Shown here: piece after piece, positions 17,419 to 26,636 of the stretch
How the letters are laid out: each line of letters starts with the position of its first letter
Numbering within the stretch: position 1 is the first letter of the stretch
NCBI GenBank assembly: GCA_019746975.1
Contig: JAIERK010000024.1
Coordinates: 1 to 39,553 of the forward strand
Source of the DNA: Candidatus Obscuribacterales bacterium
GTDB lineage: Bacteria > Cyanobacteriota > Vampirovibrionia > Obscuribacterales > Obscuribacteraceae
Length of the DNA: 39,553 nt
Direction of reading: 5' to 3'
Translations under genes and position numbers: made by a program
The notes under the pieces: model-generated
Database searches by the model: none
The model's input: the letters and a program-made list of their open reading frames with translations, nothing else
What the model was told of the DNA's origin: nothing

Positions 17419-20379
17419 TCATTTAGCAACAGCGATCTGAAGCGTGATTAGCTCATTCCGACCAAAGGATAACTTCATTGGCTGATCCAGCGATTGCGGA
17501 TCGCTCTGTCCTTCTCCTTTTAGATTGACTCGTCGCACATGAGCCTGAAATTTCGAGGCGCCATTCTTGACGGTGGCACTTTGAGCACTGTCAGCAACAT
17601 TGAGCAGACGAACAAAGAAATTGCGCCCTCTGTCCCTGGAGTAAAACGCAGTACAGCGAATGTGTGGATTGTCCACCGATAATATGGATCCTTCGAAACC
17701 AAGATCCTTTGATGCCGGAGTTAGAGGCGAAAGCCAGAGGGAGCCTTCGAATGCATCCGCAAGACTGAAGGCCAGCGAGCGTTGCTGATCCGACAGATCC
17801 TCTGCCTCGGTGCTCGCACTGGAGGCGAGCACCGCCAGTGGTGCCCATCCATAGCTAATTCTGTTGTCTCCAATACAGTTGCCTTGCGGAACAGTCAGAT
17901 ACGGTCCTGCGCCACCGCCGCGCGTCATCAGCCTCCGCCGCGACAACATCGAGATAGCCCGCAGAGCGGTCATTGTAACGACCTTGTCCTCGGCTCCATA
18001 TTCAGGCATTCCCAAATTGAAGAACACCTGCCCGTTGGCCACGAAGAAGCGCTGGCATGGATAACGGTCCAACGGCGCTTCGGTGTATTTCTCCACCGGA
18101 AGCTTAGCCGCAGGATTTTCAACAGGCCTTTTCACAAGACTCATGTGATTCTCCGACCAGGTACTCTTTATTGGAGAACCGGTGCCGAAGACGACTTCGA
18201 GACGATGGTCGGTAGACCGATTGTTAAACTTCGAATCAAAGAAGACGATTGGCACGCCCCGGCGCAAGGATACAATCGTCTCGATTTCGTGCACAATCAT
18301 CGAATCCGAGCGTTTAAACGATACGAGGAACTCGACACCGGAATCCTTTGACTCATCAACCACAATAGATGTCGGCAGCTCGATTTCATAGACAATTCTC
18401 AAAGAGGAGACGAGCGGTCCGCCTTGAAGTACATCCACTGACTTGACTCGCCCTGTCACGGGCGTATCATTGGGGATAGGATCGAAGTTGTAAGAGTCGC
18501 CTGCATCTGCGACATCACGCCAAGAATGATTAAGGGGAAAAGACGATGATGAGCCGTCCTTGATGTAATCAACAGTTATTGCACCGTCGGGCCCAACCTT
18601 TAGATTAAAGATGCCATTACTAAGTGACCGAGCGGACGCATCCGCTGGGGGTAGTTGCGGTCCCACTCCCATGTCTGACAATTTTCGTTGAACACAACCG
18701 ATCTGCGGTATGTCATTAGCCCAGATCCAGCCGTTCAGGTAATAAACGTCTTTGTATAGCGGAACACCGCAAGACTCGCCGAAGAGTTCCATCTCGTAGC
18801 CAGTAGAATCAATCTGGTACAGCTTCGCCTTAGATAGTACTTCGGAGAAATAACTGTCGGCAGCCTCTCTAATTCGAGTTCCTGAGATGGTACCACTGGC
18901 GGCACTATTCTGCTTCGGCAAATACTTTTCCGGAATTGGCAGAGTTATGGGAATTGGCGTGCTCACCAGATCGGTAGACGTGTTGAATATCGCCACTCCT
19001 TCGACCGGCACGTCCGGATCGAGCAAGGTCACCATTCCACGACCAAAGCCGGCATTCTCGTATTGCGCTTTCGGATCATCGGCATGACGCAGACTCCACT
19101 CATGGACACCCGGCACGAGCAGCTCTTGCCCACAACGTTGATCGAGTACATCGATAATCTGATCGATCGAAGCAAAACGAGTCATCATCTCTGCATGAAC
19201 CTCGTCTACACTGCACCCACACATGCTGTCGTGAGGATGATTCTTGAGCAGATAGCGCCAGGCATTAGCAAGCTCTACCGCGGGATAGCGGGTCAGACCC
19301 ATAAGAGTCATCATCGAGTTGACCGGTTCGCAAAGTCTAGTCAATCGATGTTCAATCATCCTGTTTGCGCGCTTCAGGTACAGACGCGTTGATAGAACGC
19401 CAGGAAGCATGTATCCAGCGGCATGCGCGAGGGCGCTAGTATTTTCTCGCAACTCTCCTTCAATCACGTCGATTCCGTTGTCGGAATTGCGAACCGCGTT
19501 AGCAGCCAGCCACGTGTAGTCAGTCAAAAGCACAGGATCCAGGTCAACCGCAGACAGATATTCGACATTATCAGGATCGGCGAGAAGCTCGGTCAGACGG
19601 CGTTCTGCCTGGGTGATAATATTGGTCAGGTTGGCGGGTGGCTTTTGATGGTCACCACCCACGGGGACAAGACAGCCGGACAAATTCGACGACATAACCG
19701 GAGAGCCATCATCATTTCGCTCGATTTTACCTGTCTCGACATTGAGCTTGAACCCAAGCCACTGCAACATGTTTTCCACAATGGTATCGATTTTAGTCTT
19801 TTCGACGCTGCCTTCGGCTTCGTGGAAAAGTGTCTGATGATAGCCTTTTGCGAGAAGTGTTGCCACCACTTCACTTCCATCCGGACTGCGCCAGAAGAAC
19901 TCCGGACCATGCTCCAGCTCGGGAACACCACGCCACACAATCGCGTTGTCGATGCCAAAACCTTTGAGAATGCGCGGCAAGTCCTGGCTATGTCCGAACG
20001 TGTCGGGACAATAACCGACCATCATTGGCGGACCCAGTCTCCTTGTGCGATCCATCCCATATTCCATGTTGCGAACTAAACTCTCGCCGCCCACCAACAT
20101 CTGATCGGCAAGCACATACCAGGGACCGACCGACAGCCGCCGCTCGGCAATCAGTCTCTTGAATCGATCCTCATAGCCAGGCTCGAGTTCCAAAAAATCA
20201 TCAAGCGCACATGATTGTCCATCCAGATGAAAGTTGGGCAAGTCGCCCTTCTCGAGCGCATCCACAACAAGCCGCATCGCAGTAATCAATACTGTTCTGT
20301 ATCGTTCGAACGCCCAGTACCACTCACGATCCCAGTGGGTATGGACATAAAGATAGAGCTTCGCGTTAAGGGCGTTCAT
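17419..20379 (-). CDS. Glycoside hydrolase family 38 alpha-mannosidase
   Basis: GH38 enzymes are retaining zinc-dependent alpha-mannosidases; bacterial members include mannosylglycerate hydrolases. This 986-aa protein starts with the hallmark HTHWDREWY at residues 13-21, which contains zinc ligands. GYCPDTFGHSQDLPRIL follows near 120, where the Asp-containing block is typical of the zinc/catalytic region, and later NHPHDSMCGCSVDEVH, another conserved block. The remaining two thirds match the usual middle and C-terminal beta-sandwich domains. There is no signal peptide, so it is cytoplasmic, consistent with intracellular breakdown of imported or endogenous mannosides. It follows the isomerase/epimerase-like gene by 41 bp in the same direction, so the two are probably co-transcribed. 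Specificity cannot be set from sequence. Confidence 0.93.
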   Translation of the reverse strand: MNALNAKLYLYVHTHWDREWYWAFERYRTVLITAMRLVVDALEKGDLPNFHLDGQSCALDDFLELEPGYEDRFKRLIAERRLSVGPWYVLADQMLVGGESLVRNMEYGMDRTRRLGPPMMVGYCPDTFGHSQDLPRILKGFGIDNAIVWRGVPELEHGPEFFWRSPDGSEVVATLLAKGYHQTLFHEAEGSVEKTKIDTIVENMLQWLGFKLNVETGKIERNDDGSPVMSSNLSGCLVPVGGDHQKPPANLTNIITQAERRLTELLADPDNVEYLSAVDLDPVLLTDYTWLAANAVRNSDNGIDVIEGELRENTSALAHAAGYMLPGVLSTRLYLKRANRMIEHRLTRLCEPVNSMMTLMGLTRYPAVELANAWRYLLKNHPHDSMCGCSVDEVHAEMMTRFASIDQIIDVLDQRCGQELLVPGVHEWSLRHADDPKAQYENAGFGRGMVTLLDPDVPVEGVAIFNTSTDLVSTPIPITLPIPEKYLPKQNSAASGTISGTRIREAADSYFSEVLSKAKLYQIDSTGYEMELFGESCGVPLYKDVYYLNGWIWANDIPQIGCVQRKLSDMGVGPQLPPADASARSLSNGIFNLKVGPDGAITVDYIKDGSSSSFPLNHSWRDVADAGDSYNFDPIPNDTPVTGRVKSVDVLQGGPLVSSLRIVYEIELPTSIVVDESKDSGVEFLVSFKRSDSMIVHEIETIVSLRRGVPIVFFDSKFNNRSTDHRLEVVFGTGSPIKSTWSENHMSLVKRPVENPAAKLPVEKYTEAPLDRYPCQRFFVANGQVFFNLGMPEYGAEDKVVTMTALRAISMLSRRRLMTRGGGAGPYLTVPQGNCIGDNRISYGWAPLAVLASSASTEAEDLSDQQRSLAFSLADAFEGSLWLSPLTPASKDLGFEGSILSVDNPHIRCTAFYSRDRGRNFFVRLLNVADSAQSATVKNGASKFQAHVRRVNLKGEGQSDPQSLDQPMKLSFGRNELITLQIAVAK

Positions 20380-20420
20380 TTGAATTGGTCTCTCGAAACA
20401 AGCAGCCGCGGCTAAACGAC

Positions 20421-21296
20421 CTAACCTTTCAGCAATGGTGCAATTCGTTGAATCCCGTCATCCAGCGCATTCGCCAATGCCAGTTCGTCGCCATCGATAA
20501 ATTCGTCATCAAGATGAATCGAGAACACACCCTGGTAATCATAGAATTTGAGCGCTTCTATGAACTGCGTCCAGTCTACCTGACCTTTGCCGATCTGTCG
20601 GTACCGCCACCACAACGGACCAAACATGCCGCTATCCTTGAGCATCGAACGATTGATCTCGATGTCGTGCGCTTCGATATGTTCGATTGCAGCCGTGACA
20701 CCAGAGAGAATCTGCAAATAATCAATGCCGAGCCACAGACAGTCACCAGGTGAAAAACTCAATGAAAGCTCGGGACATCCAGATATCAAATCGCGCCAAT
20801 CCTGAGGCTCCATGGCATGCCACCGCTTCAGCGATACACCCCGATAATCGAGCGGCGTAGCAAGCCGGAGTAGTGGCTTGACTTCTCGCGATTGAAACAT
20901 CGGCAATAGTTGCTGAAATTCTTGCTCGAATTTCTCTTTCCAGGCAGCGTCTTCGCCAGGATTGAGCAGAAAAGCGACTCGATGGCAGTCAAGAATCGAC
21001 GCGACCTCAGCCAGCTTCGTCAACATACCTTCGAACTTTTTGAAAGATGTCTTGTCGCCAGGTTTGTGCAAATAATCGAGACTGAGGCAGGCGATTTCTA
21101 TGCCTTTGTCTTTAGCGCTTTTCGCGGTCGTCTCGAGGTAGTTTTTTTCCTTACCCTTTACTTCTTGCACACCCTTAGCGGGGGTCGTGAAGGCGGCGAA
21201 GGTGTACTCGATTGCGGGCAAGCCTTTTGCAGCCGCCAGCTCAATCGCCCCATCCAGTCCGCCACCAAACTTAGTGGCATCAAAGCATAATCTCAT
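20421..21296 (-). CDS. Sugar phosphate isomerase/epimerase-like TIM-barrel protein
   Basis: This 291-aa protein has the layout of the xylose-isomerase-like TIM-barrel superfamily (sugar isomerases/epimerases, AP endonuclease 2 fold). Family-typical strands include MRLCFDATKF at the start, KGIEIACLSLDYLHKPGD, HIEAHDIEINRS, and YQGVFSIHLDDEF near the C-terminus, where conserved acidic and His metal ligands usually lie. It lies immediately upstream of the GH38 gene on the same strand, so a role in processing the released sugar is reasonable inference. The exact reaction is unknown. The ATG at 21296 has no strong ribosome site. Confidence 0.82.
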   Translation of the reverse strand: MRLCFDATKFGGGLDGAIELAAAKGLPAIEYTFAAFTTPAKGVQEVKGKEKNYLETTAKSAKDKGIEIACLSLDYLHKPGDKTSFKKFEGMLTKLAEVASILDCHRVAFLLNPGEDAAWKEKFEQEFQQLLPMFQSREVKPLLRLATPLDYRGVSLKRWHAMEPQDWRDLISGCPELSLSFSPGDCLWLGIDYLQILSGVTAAIEHIEAHDIEINRSMLKDSGMFGPLWWRYRQIGKGQVDWTQFIEALKFYDYQGVFSIHLDDEFIDGDELALANALDDGIQRIAPLLKG

Positions 21297-21346
21297 GCAG
21301 CAAAGTGTATCAGAAGTCTTAATCCGATACCTTATATAAAGTCGGA

Positions 21347-21979
21347 CTATAGGTGATACATATAAGCGTGCTTAATCCGCGGATCCCTCATGTCATTGAG
21401 ATCCATCCGATTCATAGTGCGCACGAAAAAGTTGTGACCGCGACGCAGCGACAGTGTCACCGGAGTATTGGGTGTGCCGATAATGAGGTCATAGCACTCA
21501 TCGCGAGTCAGACCGGACGTAGGCACGCCATCCACAGCTACGATTAGATCGTTGGGCACGATGCCTGCCACAGCCGCCGGTGTATTGGAAAAAACGGTAT
21601 TGATAACCGGTGGCGACCCAATCATAGCGACAAAACGAACGCCGATGATGCCGATACTTCTCTCTGCACTTGCGTCGAGACGACTCTCATCCACCTGAGC
21701 ATTAAAAGCATTATTGTCAAGCGCGCCGCCTGTGCGCGACCGCCCACTAAACGGACTCTGCGAGGCAGCAGCTTTGAGCTTTTTCTTCTGCTTCTTCTCC
21801 GACTGCGCCTTGGTGTGGTGCTCGATACCGCCCTTCAGGGGCTCCTTCGACGGCAGGGTGTCCATCTTAGGGACATCGGGCTTCAGAACAGGCTCTTCTT
21901 GAGCGATACCCACCGAAGGCAGCATGAGAATCGCTGCCAGAGCTAGAGAAATGTAATTGTAGTTACGAATCGTCTTCAC
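21347..21979 (-). CDS. Exported PDZ-domain protein
   Basis: This 210-aa protein has a signal peptide (YISLALAAILMLPSVGIAQE), a Lys/Pro-rich linker, and a C-terminal PDZ domain at about 105-195. The domain is recognisable from IGVRFVAMIGSPPVI, TPAAVAGIVPNDLIVAVDG and NTPVTLSLRRG. No protease domain is attached, so it is probably an extracytoplasmic adaptor or peptide-binding module. The start is GTG at 21979, with AGGA about ten bases upstream. It is on the same strand as the isomerase and mannosidase genes, 50 bp upstream of the former, but functional linkage is unclear. Confidence 0.82.
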   Translation of the reverse strand: MKTIRNYNYISLALAAILMLPSVGIAQEEPVLKPDVPKMDTLPSKEPLKGGIEHHTKAQSEKKQKKKLKAAASQSPFSGRSRTGGALDNNAFNAQVDESRLDASAERSIGIIGVRFVAMIGSPPVINTVFSNTPAAVAGIVPNDLIVAVDGVPTSGLTRDECYDLIIGTPNTPVTLSLRRGHNFFVRTMNRMDLNDMRDPRIKHAYMYHL

Positions 21980-22356
21980 TGACCAGTATTCCTATTCAAA
22001 CCAACACACGTAGGCGGTGAAAATGCCTAACTGTCGACCTTGCTTTGATTGGCACCCAGCTTCCTGAATAGACGCGGGGGTGACCGGGGAGTTCCCTCTC
22101 GTTCGGACTTCTTATTCAAAGCATAAGCCAAGTTAATGAAATCGTCCACGGGCTTTTCACCATGCCGGGTAGGGGAATCCCGCATCTCGGGAACAGTACA
22201 ACTGCTAGATCGATGTCTTTTAGGAGAGCGCCCTTCCGAAACACGTAATTTCGATGAAGCCAAAGACCGAACGAATGCTTAAGCTCAAAGGAAACAAGCC
22301 GATCACGTGATACCCTAAACCTTCTTCGCAGCACATATCTACCGGAGGTTACCGAC
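21980..22356. other. Divergent intergenic region between PDZ gene and mdh
   Basis: These 377 bp must hold both promoters. A 78-codon minus-strand frame (22027-22263) starts with TTG, has no ribosome site and is Arg/Ser/Pro-rich; it is not called. No obvious riboswitch or terminator is seen. Confidence 0.45.
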
Positions 22357-23304
22357 GTGAGTAAGGTCACAGTAGTGGGCGCAGGCAATGTTGGAGCGAC
22401 AGTTGCTCAATACGTTGCGGAAAAAAATTTAGCAGACGTAGTTTTGGTCGACGTCGTCGATGGTTTGCCGCAGGGCAAAGGGCTCGACTTGAGCCAAGCC
22501 TCGCCGATTCATTATCATGACCGCAAACTGGAAGGTTCTAACGATTACGCCGCCACCAAAGGCTCGGACATAGTCGTCATCACCGCCGGTGTCGCCAGAA
22601 AGCCCGGTATGAGCCGCGACGATTTGCTGAAAATCAACGCAAATATCGTCAAGGAAGTCGCATCGCAGGCAGTCAAGCAATCGCCTGATGCTATCTTCAT
22701 CGTCGTAAGCAATCCGCTTGACGTGATGACCTACCTCACCTGGAAGACCACAAAACTGCCTCACAACCGTGTTATCGGGATGGCAGGCGTGCTTGACAGC
22801 GCCAGATTCCAGACATTTATTTCTATGGAAACCGGCTACTCGGTTGAAGATGTTCGGGCGATGGTTCTAGGCGGTCACGGTGATCTGATGGTACCGCTTA
22901 CCCGCTTCGCTACAATCAACGGCATCCCACTTTCCGAGTTCCTCTCCAAAGAGAAAATCAACGAGCTCGTTGCTCGCACTCGGGACGGTGGTGCTGAGAT
23001 TGTCAAATATCTAAAGACTGGAAGCGCCTATTATGCGCCTGGAGCATCGGCCGCCCAAATGGTGGAAGCGATTCTTCGGGACAAAAACCGCTTGTTGCCA
23101 TGCGCAGTACTCGCTGATGGCCACTATGGTCTGAAGGATGTTTACATCGGTCTGCCATGCGTCCTTGGAAAAGAAGGTCTCACCAAGATCGTAGACATCA
23201 AGCTCACCGATGAAGAAGCACAAGAGCTCAAAAAATCGGCAGAATCAATCCGCGAAAACATCGACAAGATGAACGAACTTTTGGCAGTCGGCTGCGCAAG
23301 CTAA
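22357..23304 (+). CDS. mdh: Malate dehydrogenase (LDH-like type)
   Basis: This enzyme interconverts malate and oxaloacetate with NAD in central carbon metabolism. The 315-aa protein has the N-terminal Rossmann motif VVGAGNVGATVA, the NAD-binding acidic LVDVVDG, and the mobile loop ARKPGMSRDDLL with substrate-binding arginines typical of malate rather than lactate specificity. It also has VSNPLDVMTYL and the catalytic His in GGHGDLMV. Length is normal for the family. The start is GTG at 22357, with CGGAGG eight bases upstream. It stands alone and ends in a strong terminator. Confidence 0.96.
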   Translation: MSKVTVVGAGNVGATVAQYVAEKNLADVVLVDVVDGLPQGKGLDLSQASPIHYHDRKLEGSNDYAATKGSDIVVITAGVARKPGMSRDDLLKINANIVKEVASQAVKQSPDAIFIVVSNPLDVMTYLTWKTTKLPHNRVIGMAGVLDSARFQTFISMETGYSVEDVRAMVLGGHGDLMVPLTRFATINGIPLSEFLSKEKINELVARTRDGGAEIVKYLKTGSAYYAPGASAAQMVEAILRDKNRLLPCAVLADGHYGLKDVYIGLPCVLGKEGLTKIVDIKLTDEEAQELKKSAESIRENIDKMNELLAVGCAS

Positions 23305-23329
23305 GACCCACTGATCGGAAGCATTTTAG

Positions 23330-23362
23330 ACACCCCTCACATAGTGAGGGGTGTTTTCTTTT
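23330..23362 (+). terminator. Intrinsic terminator after mdh
   Basis: A perfect 11-bp stem, ACACCCCTCAC (23330-23340) with GTGAGGGGTGT (23344-23354), encloses a 3-base loop and is followed by TTTCTTTT. It lies 25 bp after the mdh stop. Confidence 0.93.
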
Positions 23363-23759
23363 GTCGTGTTTGCCTGGGTCGGGCTTTCCCTGGTCGTGTT
23401 TTTCAGACGTGTTTTTTCGGCAGTTGTTTGTCAGAAGTGGTTGTTCAGTCGTGCTTCTGCCTTCGTTCGTTGGCAGTCGCTTGTCGCGCGACAAATACTA
23501 GACGTAGAAGGCTGGCAGTGACTGCCGCAACCGCTGAGACTTCGACAGTGGGCAAGGCGTCCCTTGAATCGTAGACACCCGGCGGATTCTTGCTCGATAA
23601 CGCGAACTACTGAGATCTAATCTAAATTACTCTAAGTCCAGCAGCCACGGTGCGTAGTAAAATTGGACACTCTTCTCGTCGAACGACGAGAATGCTTTTA
23701 TTTGAAACCGATCAGTGCATCCGTATTGCACGCCACTAGCGGGAAAAGGGGTAACTAGC
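23363..23759. other. Intergenic, GT-rich; no gene seen
   Basis: The stretch up to about 23500 is T/G-rich on the plus strand with imperfect repeats of GTCGTGTTT. A hairpin at 23673-23692 lies near the end. ORFs here are low-complexity shadows. Confidence 0.45.
23673..23692 (+). promoter_or_regulatory. Hairpin in the leader of the FHA-like gene
   Basis: TTCTCGTC and GACGAGAA form an 8-bp stem with a GAAC loop, about 70 bp before the ATG and followed by TGCTTTTATTT. It could be an attenuator-like or terminator-like element, or an operator. Confidence 0.4.
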
Positions 23760-26636
23760 ATGATTGATTCCAATACTCCGAAGGAATCACGAAAGACAGC
23801 TCGATTCTTTCTGTTGTTGAGTCTGTCGATTTTTATCAGTCCCCTACAAGACGCGCATGCAGTAGACACCCCGAGCATGAGGGACTTTCGTAGCCAGAAC
23901 TCGAATCTGAGCAGCCGCGAAGCACGCCAACTGTACCGAGACACCTACAGGCGCGGTGCAGTCTCCGTGCCCGGCATCAAGCTGCCTCCGGAGTACATTT
24001 CCACGACAAAACCAGGCGACACCAATCCTGGTGGCGTGATCGTCAACCCCATCCCGATCCCTAAAGGCGAGTTTCCGGAGCATCTTCAAACATCGAATCA
24101 TACGCTACAACGCAATGACAAGCAGCGCCTGGTAAGGCTCAACAGCGGCGTAGATTTGGATTTAACTTCAACAAATAAAAATATCGTGTTGGGTGAAAAC
24201 CTCTTCAAAGGTTCTCCGTCAGTTGAAATTTCCGTCGGCGGTGAAACAAAAACGCTCGGAGCAGGGTCACAGGTAACAGCAGCAGAATACATCGCAGTGA
24301 AACAAGCTTTAGGCGGGGCTGGTCAGCACCTGAGCGTGAGCGCCAACGGCACCGCCAATGGTGGCTCCGTCGATCTGACTCAAATCACAGCTAACAACGA
24401 TCACTTGCGCGCGTCCAACTTGACAGTCGCCTCTGGTGTAACTACATATGGTGATTTTGGAAAACGCTCCGATTTCGATTTGCTCGGCAATCTCAACAAT
24501 TTCGGTTCGGTCGTTGCTCTCTCGACTTCCGACTCGGTAAAGGGCGGGACGATACGAGCAGAAGATATCACCAACCAGCAGGGTGCATCGATCTCTTCGC
24601 ATGTGCCGTCAGAATTGTCCGCCGATTCTAGCCTGCAGTCTTCAGTTGATTTGGAACTCAACGCTCGTGGAATGCTGTCCAATGCCGGCACCATTTCTTC
24701 AAGCGGGAACCTAACACTCACAGCAGCAACCGAGATTAAGAATTCCGGCAACGTTGCTGCGAACCAGTCAGTAAATCTGAACGCGTCGAAAATTACCAAC
24801 AACGGAAGAGTCGAGTCGTTGGGCGGTAGTGTCAATATTGATGGACCGCAAGATGCAGCTCTATCAGTAGATAACACCAATGGCGTAATCGCGGCTCATA
24901 ACGCCATCAATGTGAGAACGCCAGATTTCTCCAGTGCGTTCGATAACACAGTCAACGGTGGTGACTTACTGAGCCAACAACTCAATCTACATGCCGGCGC
25001 CGGTACCAACTATGTCAATGTCAACCAACTCACCGGCACCATTACTCAGACTGGACTTGCCGGTCACGTCATCTCGTCGACCGATGTCTTGAACATCGGT
25101 GAGACGTGCCTGACCGGTGACCCAACCTTTTTCAATACAGCCGGCGACATTTCGATCACAGGCAACATATCCGTAGCAGAGGCGCTGACGATAGTCGCAA
25201 CCGGCAACATCTTCTCGGCATCTGGTACGTCCATTGACGCAAGGGATAGCAACACCGGATACGATATCACCATGATCGCCGGCGCCAACATCACCGGCAG
25301 TACCGGAAGCAACTCTCCCACTCTTCCCGGAGGGACGGCCGGCTCTGTCACGATCAATGGCTCGGCATCAGCAACCGGCGGATCAATCGCACTTCAGAGC
25401 ACTATCACCACGACACCGACAGGCACCAATGGTGCAGGTGGTGGAGTGTCACTCTTCGCGTTCGCTGGCGCCACTCCCGTGACCGGATTAATAGACGTTG
25501 ATCTGTCATCTATTGACACCGGCGGCGTTGGATCCGGAACTAACGGCAACGTCCTGATGGTAGGCGGCGGAGTCAACGGACCGCTCGGGAGTGCCATACA
25601 GACTGGTTCGATCAATACGACAGGCGGCACAGGGGGTGGTGGCAATCTCACCGTCATCACATCTCAACCACAGTCGTCCGGTGGAGCAATCACATACAAC
25701 GCCAACGGTACTAGAACTACCGCAGCTCAACTAGTAGCTGGTCCGACGCTCACCGCGGGAGCCGATATCGGCATGATCGGATCCACAGTGGCACTTGTCG
25801 CTGGAGACGTCCTCATGCGAGCTGGTGAGGACATAGGTCAGGCTGGCGGGGCAGTGCTCTTCACCAACACCTTCAATGCAAATGTAGTACTCGAAGCGAA
25901 TCAAAATATAGGCGCCGGATTTTTCGATCCCCTCGACATAAATGGCTTCAATACGCTCTTCACCAAGAAAGTACTGAAGACAACGGATCCAGGTAACAGC
26001 ACTCTAAAAGCTACGTCCACCAATGGAAGTGTTTATATCCAGAGAAATGCAACGACGAGACTCAACCTGCTGGATTCATCCGCGAAGAATGACTTCAAAG
26101 TGAACACAGGCGGAGAGCTCAACATTAACGGCAACATCAACTCAGTATCCGGCAGCATCCAACTCGAGAATCTGGGCGGCAATCTTAACATCGCAGCAAA
26201 CAAGCAGATCACCGCTTTCAACTTTATTGAAGTCACCAATGGTAGTACCAAGAAAGTAAAACCAACCTTCAGCATTGGACAAAACGTGCTGCTCCAGACA
26301 AGCACGACAGTCGCACAACAAGGTTCAATCAGCCTCGCTCTGGATCCAGGAATTCTGGTGACGTCGAACAGCTTCAACTTGGCAGATGCAAGAAATCAAC
26401 GCAACATCCCGCCACCGCATTATGCGGGTTCGGGGCTGAAGCCAATAGTAGTAACTAGCAGTTTCCTTGTCTCGAACCAACTCAACGGCGGTACTGTGAA
26501 TTTCTTCGGGAAAGAGCCACTTTTTCAAGGTCCCGTGAACACAATAAATGCCAAACAAAACCCAGTAAATATCTCCAATTACAAGAAAGAAACACTTGTA
26601 TTCAGCGGCGGAATCAGCATTAATGCTGGGCAGTAG
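23760..26636 (+). CDS. Large secreted FHA-like beta-helix protein
   Basis: This 958-aa protein begins with a basic stretch and a hydrophobic signal (FFLLLSLSIFISPLQDAHA-VD). The mature part consists of Gly/Asn/Thr/Ser-rich repeats like filamentous hemagglutinin: GNLNNFGSVVALSTSD, LTLTAATEIKNSGNVAANQS and SKITNNGRVESLGGSVNIDG. A TPS-like secretion region near residues 100-200 (NSGVDLDLTSTNKNIVLGEN) is suggested but not certain. This fold is used for adhesion or surface display. No TpsB transporter gene is in the window. ATG 23760 is chosen over the in-frame 23715 because AAGGGG is eight bases before it and the signal peptide then begins properly. Its 3' end overlaps the kinase gene on the other strand by 17 bp. 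Confidence 0.8.
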   Translation: MIDSNTPKESRKTARFFLLLSLSIFISPLQDAHAVDTPSMRDFRSQNSNLSSREARQLYRDTYRRGAVSVPGIKLPPEYISTTKPGDTNPGGVIVNPIPIPKGEFPEHLQTSNHTLQRNDKQRLVRLNSGVDLDLTSTNKNIVLGENLFKGSPSVEISVGGETKTLGAGSQVTAAEYIAVKQALGGAGQHLSVSANGTANGGSVDLTQITANNDHLRASNLTVASGVTTYGDFGKRSDFDLLGNLNNFGSVVALSTSDSVKGGTIRAEDITNQQGASISSHVPSELSADSSLQSSVDLELNARGMLSNAGTISSSGNLTLTAATEIKNSGNVAANQSVNLNASKITNNGRVESLGGSVNIDGPQDAALSVDNTNGVIAAHNAINVRTPDFSSAFDNTVNGGDLLSQQLNLHAGAGTNYVNVNQLTGTITQTGLAGHVISSTDVLNIGETCLTGDPTFFNTAGDISITGNISVAEALTIVATGNIFSASGTSIDARDSNTGYDITMIAGANITGSTGSNSPTLPGGTAGSVTINGSASATGGSIALQSTITTTPTGTNGAGGGVSLFAFAGATPVTGLIDVDLSSIDTGGVGSGTNGNVLMVGGGVNGPLGSAIQTGSINTTGGTGGGGNLTVITSQPQSSGGAITYNANGTRTTAAQLVAGPTLTAGADIGMIGSTVALVAGDVLMRAGEDIGQAGGAVLFTNTFNANVVLEANQNIGAGFFDPLDINGFNTLFTKKVLKTTDPGNSTLKATSTNGSVYIQRNATTRLNLLDSSAKNDFKVNTGGELNINGNINSVSGSIQLENLGGNLNIAANKQITAFNFIEVTNGSTKKVKPTFSIGQNVLLQTSTTVAQQGSISLALDPGILVTSNSFNLADARNQRNIPPPHYAGSGLKPIVVTSSFLVSNQLNGGTVNFFGKEPLFQGPVNTINAKQNPVNISNYKKETLVFSGGISINAGQ

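Noticed and set aside
22027..22263. 78-codon minus-strand ORF upstream of mdh
   Set aside because: TTG start without a ribosome site and Arg/Ser/Pro-rich composition; no family resemblance.
23363..23500. Short GTCGTGTTT repeats as a functional element
   Set aside because: Copies are irregular and the stretch is simply T/G-biased; spacing is not constant.
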